Part shown: piece after piece, positions 35,578-36,532 of the stretch
Layout of the letters: every line of letters begins with the position of its first letter
How positions within the stretch are numbered: position 1 is the stretch's first letter
Origin: an uncultured Lentisphaeria bacterium
Lineage (GTDB): Bacteria; Verrucomicrobiota; Lentisphaeria; Victivallales; UBA1829
Assembly: GCA_949282305.1 (NCBI GenBank)
Contig: CASDPB010000115.1
Span: 1-36,532, forward strand
Direction of reading: 5' to 3'
DNA length: 36,532 nucleotides
The notes under the pieces: model-generated
Databases searched by the model: none
Told to the model about the DNA's origin: nothing
What the model saw: only the letters and a program-made list of their open reading frames with translations
Translations under genes and position numbers: made by a program

Positions 35578-36532
35578 ATGGGAAAGAAAAACAAGATCAA
35601 ACTGGAAACCGGAACTGTTTACCAGAAAGAAGAAGGCGGAACTTATTATTTCCGCTATCAGGTCAATCATGAACGAAAATGTGTCAGCCTGAAAACGCAG
35701 AATCAGGAAGAGGCTCTGAAAAAAGCAAAAGAACTTCTGCCCATTGTTCAGGCAACAACGGCAGAAGTGATCTCCGCACATGTCAAAGTGGCACGCAATC
35801 TCGCAAGAAAAAGCCGCCCGCTTGCTCTGAAGGATGCCTGGAAAATTTATGCGGAACATCCGGACAGGGCATTTCCCGCGACACGTCATGAAGAAATTTC
35901 CTACGAAACAACCTTTACGGAATTCATACGTCACGTCGGGGAAGAAACACAGGTGGCGGCAATTACCCCAGGTATCGCAGACCAATATGCGGCTTATCTC
36001 AAGACGACGGCAATTTCAGTATCCACACATAATCGGAAAATTCTCCGTCTCAGAAAAATTTTTTCCACACTCTCGGATTATTATTCCGAAGACAACCCGT
36101 TTGCATCCCAGAATCTGCGCAGAAAACCACGGGAAGAACAAGGAAACATGGTGCGTCGTCTTGCATTCACAAAAGAACAGGAAGAAGCAATTCTCAAGGT
36201 TCTGGACGATCCGAGTTTCAAAGTCATGAATAAAAAAGAGCTGAAAGTCATTTATCTGATCGGGATGTATACAGGACAGAGGCTGAAGGACTGCGTTCTC
36301 CTGCAATGGGATCATGTGGATTTGATGCATCGTCGGATTTGGGTGAAACAGTTTAAAACCGGGAAACAGGTATCTATTCCCATCGCAGAACCGCTTGTCC
36401 GCGCACTGGAGCAGGCAAAAGAATGGCGCATCGACTCCTATGTTTCTCCCAATGTGGCAAAACGTTATTTGACGGTAGACGCAAAGGGAAAATCCGTAGG
36501 CGATAATTTTGTCAATATCGACGTGATGCGCG
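35578..36532 (+). CDS. Tyrosine recombinase/phage-type integrase (partial, runs off the end)
   Basis: An uninterrupted frame of 318 codons to the window end, with no stop. The ATG at 35578 has GGAGG upstream. Residues about 10-60 look like an arm-binding N-terminal domain (TYYFRYQVNHERKCVSLKT). Residues about 82-170 are the SAM-like core-binding domain. From about 195 the catalytic domain begins: the first catalytic Arg is Arg235 in MYTGQRLKDCVLLQW, and a beta-hairpin Lys lies in QFKTGKQVSIPI (260-263). The later H-x-x-R and Tyr nucleophile would lie beyond the window. It starts 112 bp after tRNA-Val in the same direction, the usual layout of an element integrated in a tRNA 3' end. Codon use is more A/T-rich than in the neighbours. 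Confidence 0.9.
   Translation, partial: MGKKNKIKLETGTVYQKEEGGTYYFRYQVNHERKCVSLKTQNQEEALKKAKELLPIVQATTAEVISAHVKVARNLARKSRPLALKDAWKIYAEHPDRAFPATRHEEISYETTFTEFIRHVGEETQVAAITPGIADQYAAYLKTTAISVSTHNRKILRLRKIFSTLSDYYSEDNPFASQNLRRKPREEQGNMVRRLAFTKEQEEAILKVLDDPSFKVMNKKELKVIYLIGMYTGQRLKDCVLLQWDHVDLMHRRIWVKQFKTGKQVSIPIAEPLVRALEQAKEWRIDSYVSPNVAKRYLTVDAKGKSVGDNFVNIDVMR

Overview
The window reads as a bacterial chromosome segment of moderate GC content, most likely from the PVC superphylum and within it Lentisphaerota (Victivallis-like). This assignment rests on the gene order tRNA-Thr / tuf / rpmG / tRNA-Trp / secE / nusG / rplKAJL / rpoBC, the long RpoC with an acidic tail, a non-canonical EF-Tu effector loop, and the AraC regulators beside glycoside hydrolases. 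It is recognition from memory, not a database result; Verrucomicrobiota is the main alternative.

Region 1 (1-20969) is almost entirely leftward (minus strand). Read in the direction of transcription it holds tRNA-Leu, tRNA-Thr, tuf, rpmG, tRNA-Trp, secE, nusG, rplK, rplA, rplJ, rplL, an attenuator-like hairpin, rpoB, rpoC, rpsL, rpsG, fusA, rpsJ, rplC, rplD, rplW, rplB and rpsS, and then a strong intrinsic terminator. This joins the classical beta, str and S10 clusters into one co-directional block of about 20 kb. The S10 cluster stops after rpsS, where rplV-rpsC-rplP would normally follow; a GNAT acetyltransferase comes next. Several core proteins carry unusual residues: EF-Tu has a rebuilt, 5-residue-longer switch I; RpoB has Asn at the E. 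coli His526 rifampicin position; S12 has Arg at the Lys88 streptomycin position; L33 has three of the four zinc-ribbon cysteines.

Region 2 (20999-31090) is accessory. A divergent pair of DNA-binding proteins (an HTH protein with a possible S24-like tail, and a zinc-ribbon/HTH protein) flanks an AT-rich spacer with two matching palindromes. An AraC regulator diverges from a cytoplasmic GH2 enzyme with the beta-glucuronidase NxK motif; 21-bp-spaced direct repeats lie in front of the enzyme promoter. A rightward operon encodes a TetR regulator, an RND periplasmic adaptor and an RND pump. Just after it, two headless gene remnants meet back to back, one of them an AraC gene, which looks like a deletion scar.

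Region 3 (31160-35202) is a leftward housekeeping operon: aspS, a membrane-anchored lytic transglycosylase, a secreted DUF3047 protein and pyrF.

Region 4 (35389-36532) is a rightward tRNA-Val(TAC) followed 112 bp later by a tyrosine recombinase that runs off the window end. This is the left edge of a probable integrated element, most of which lies outside the window.
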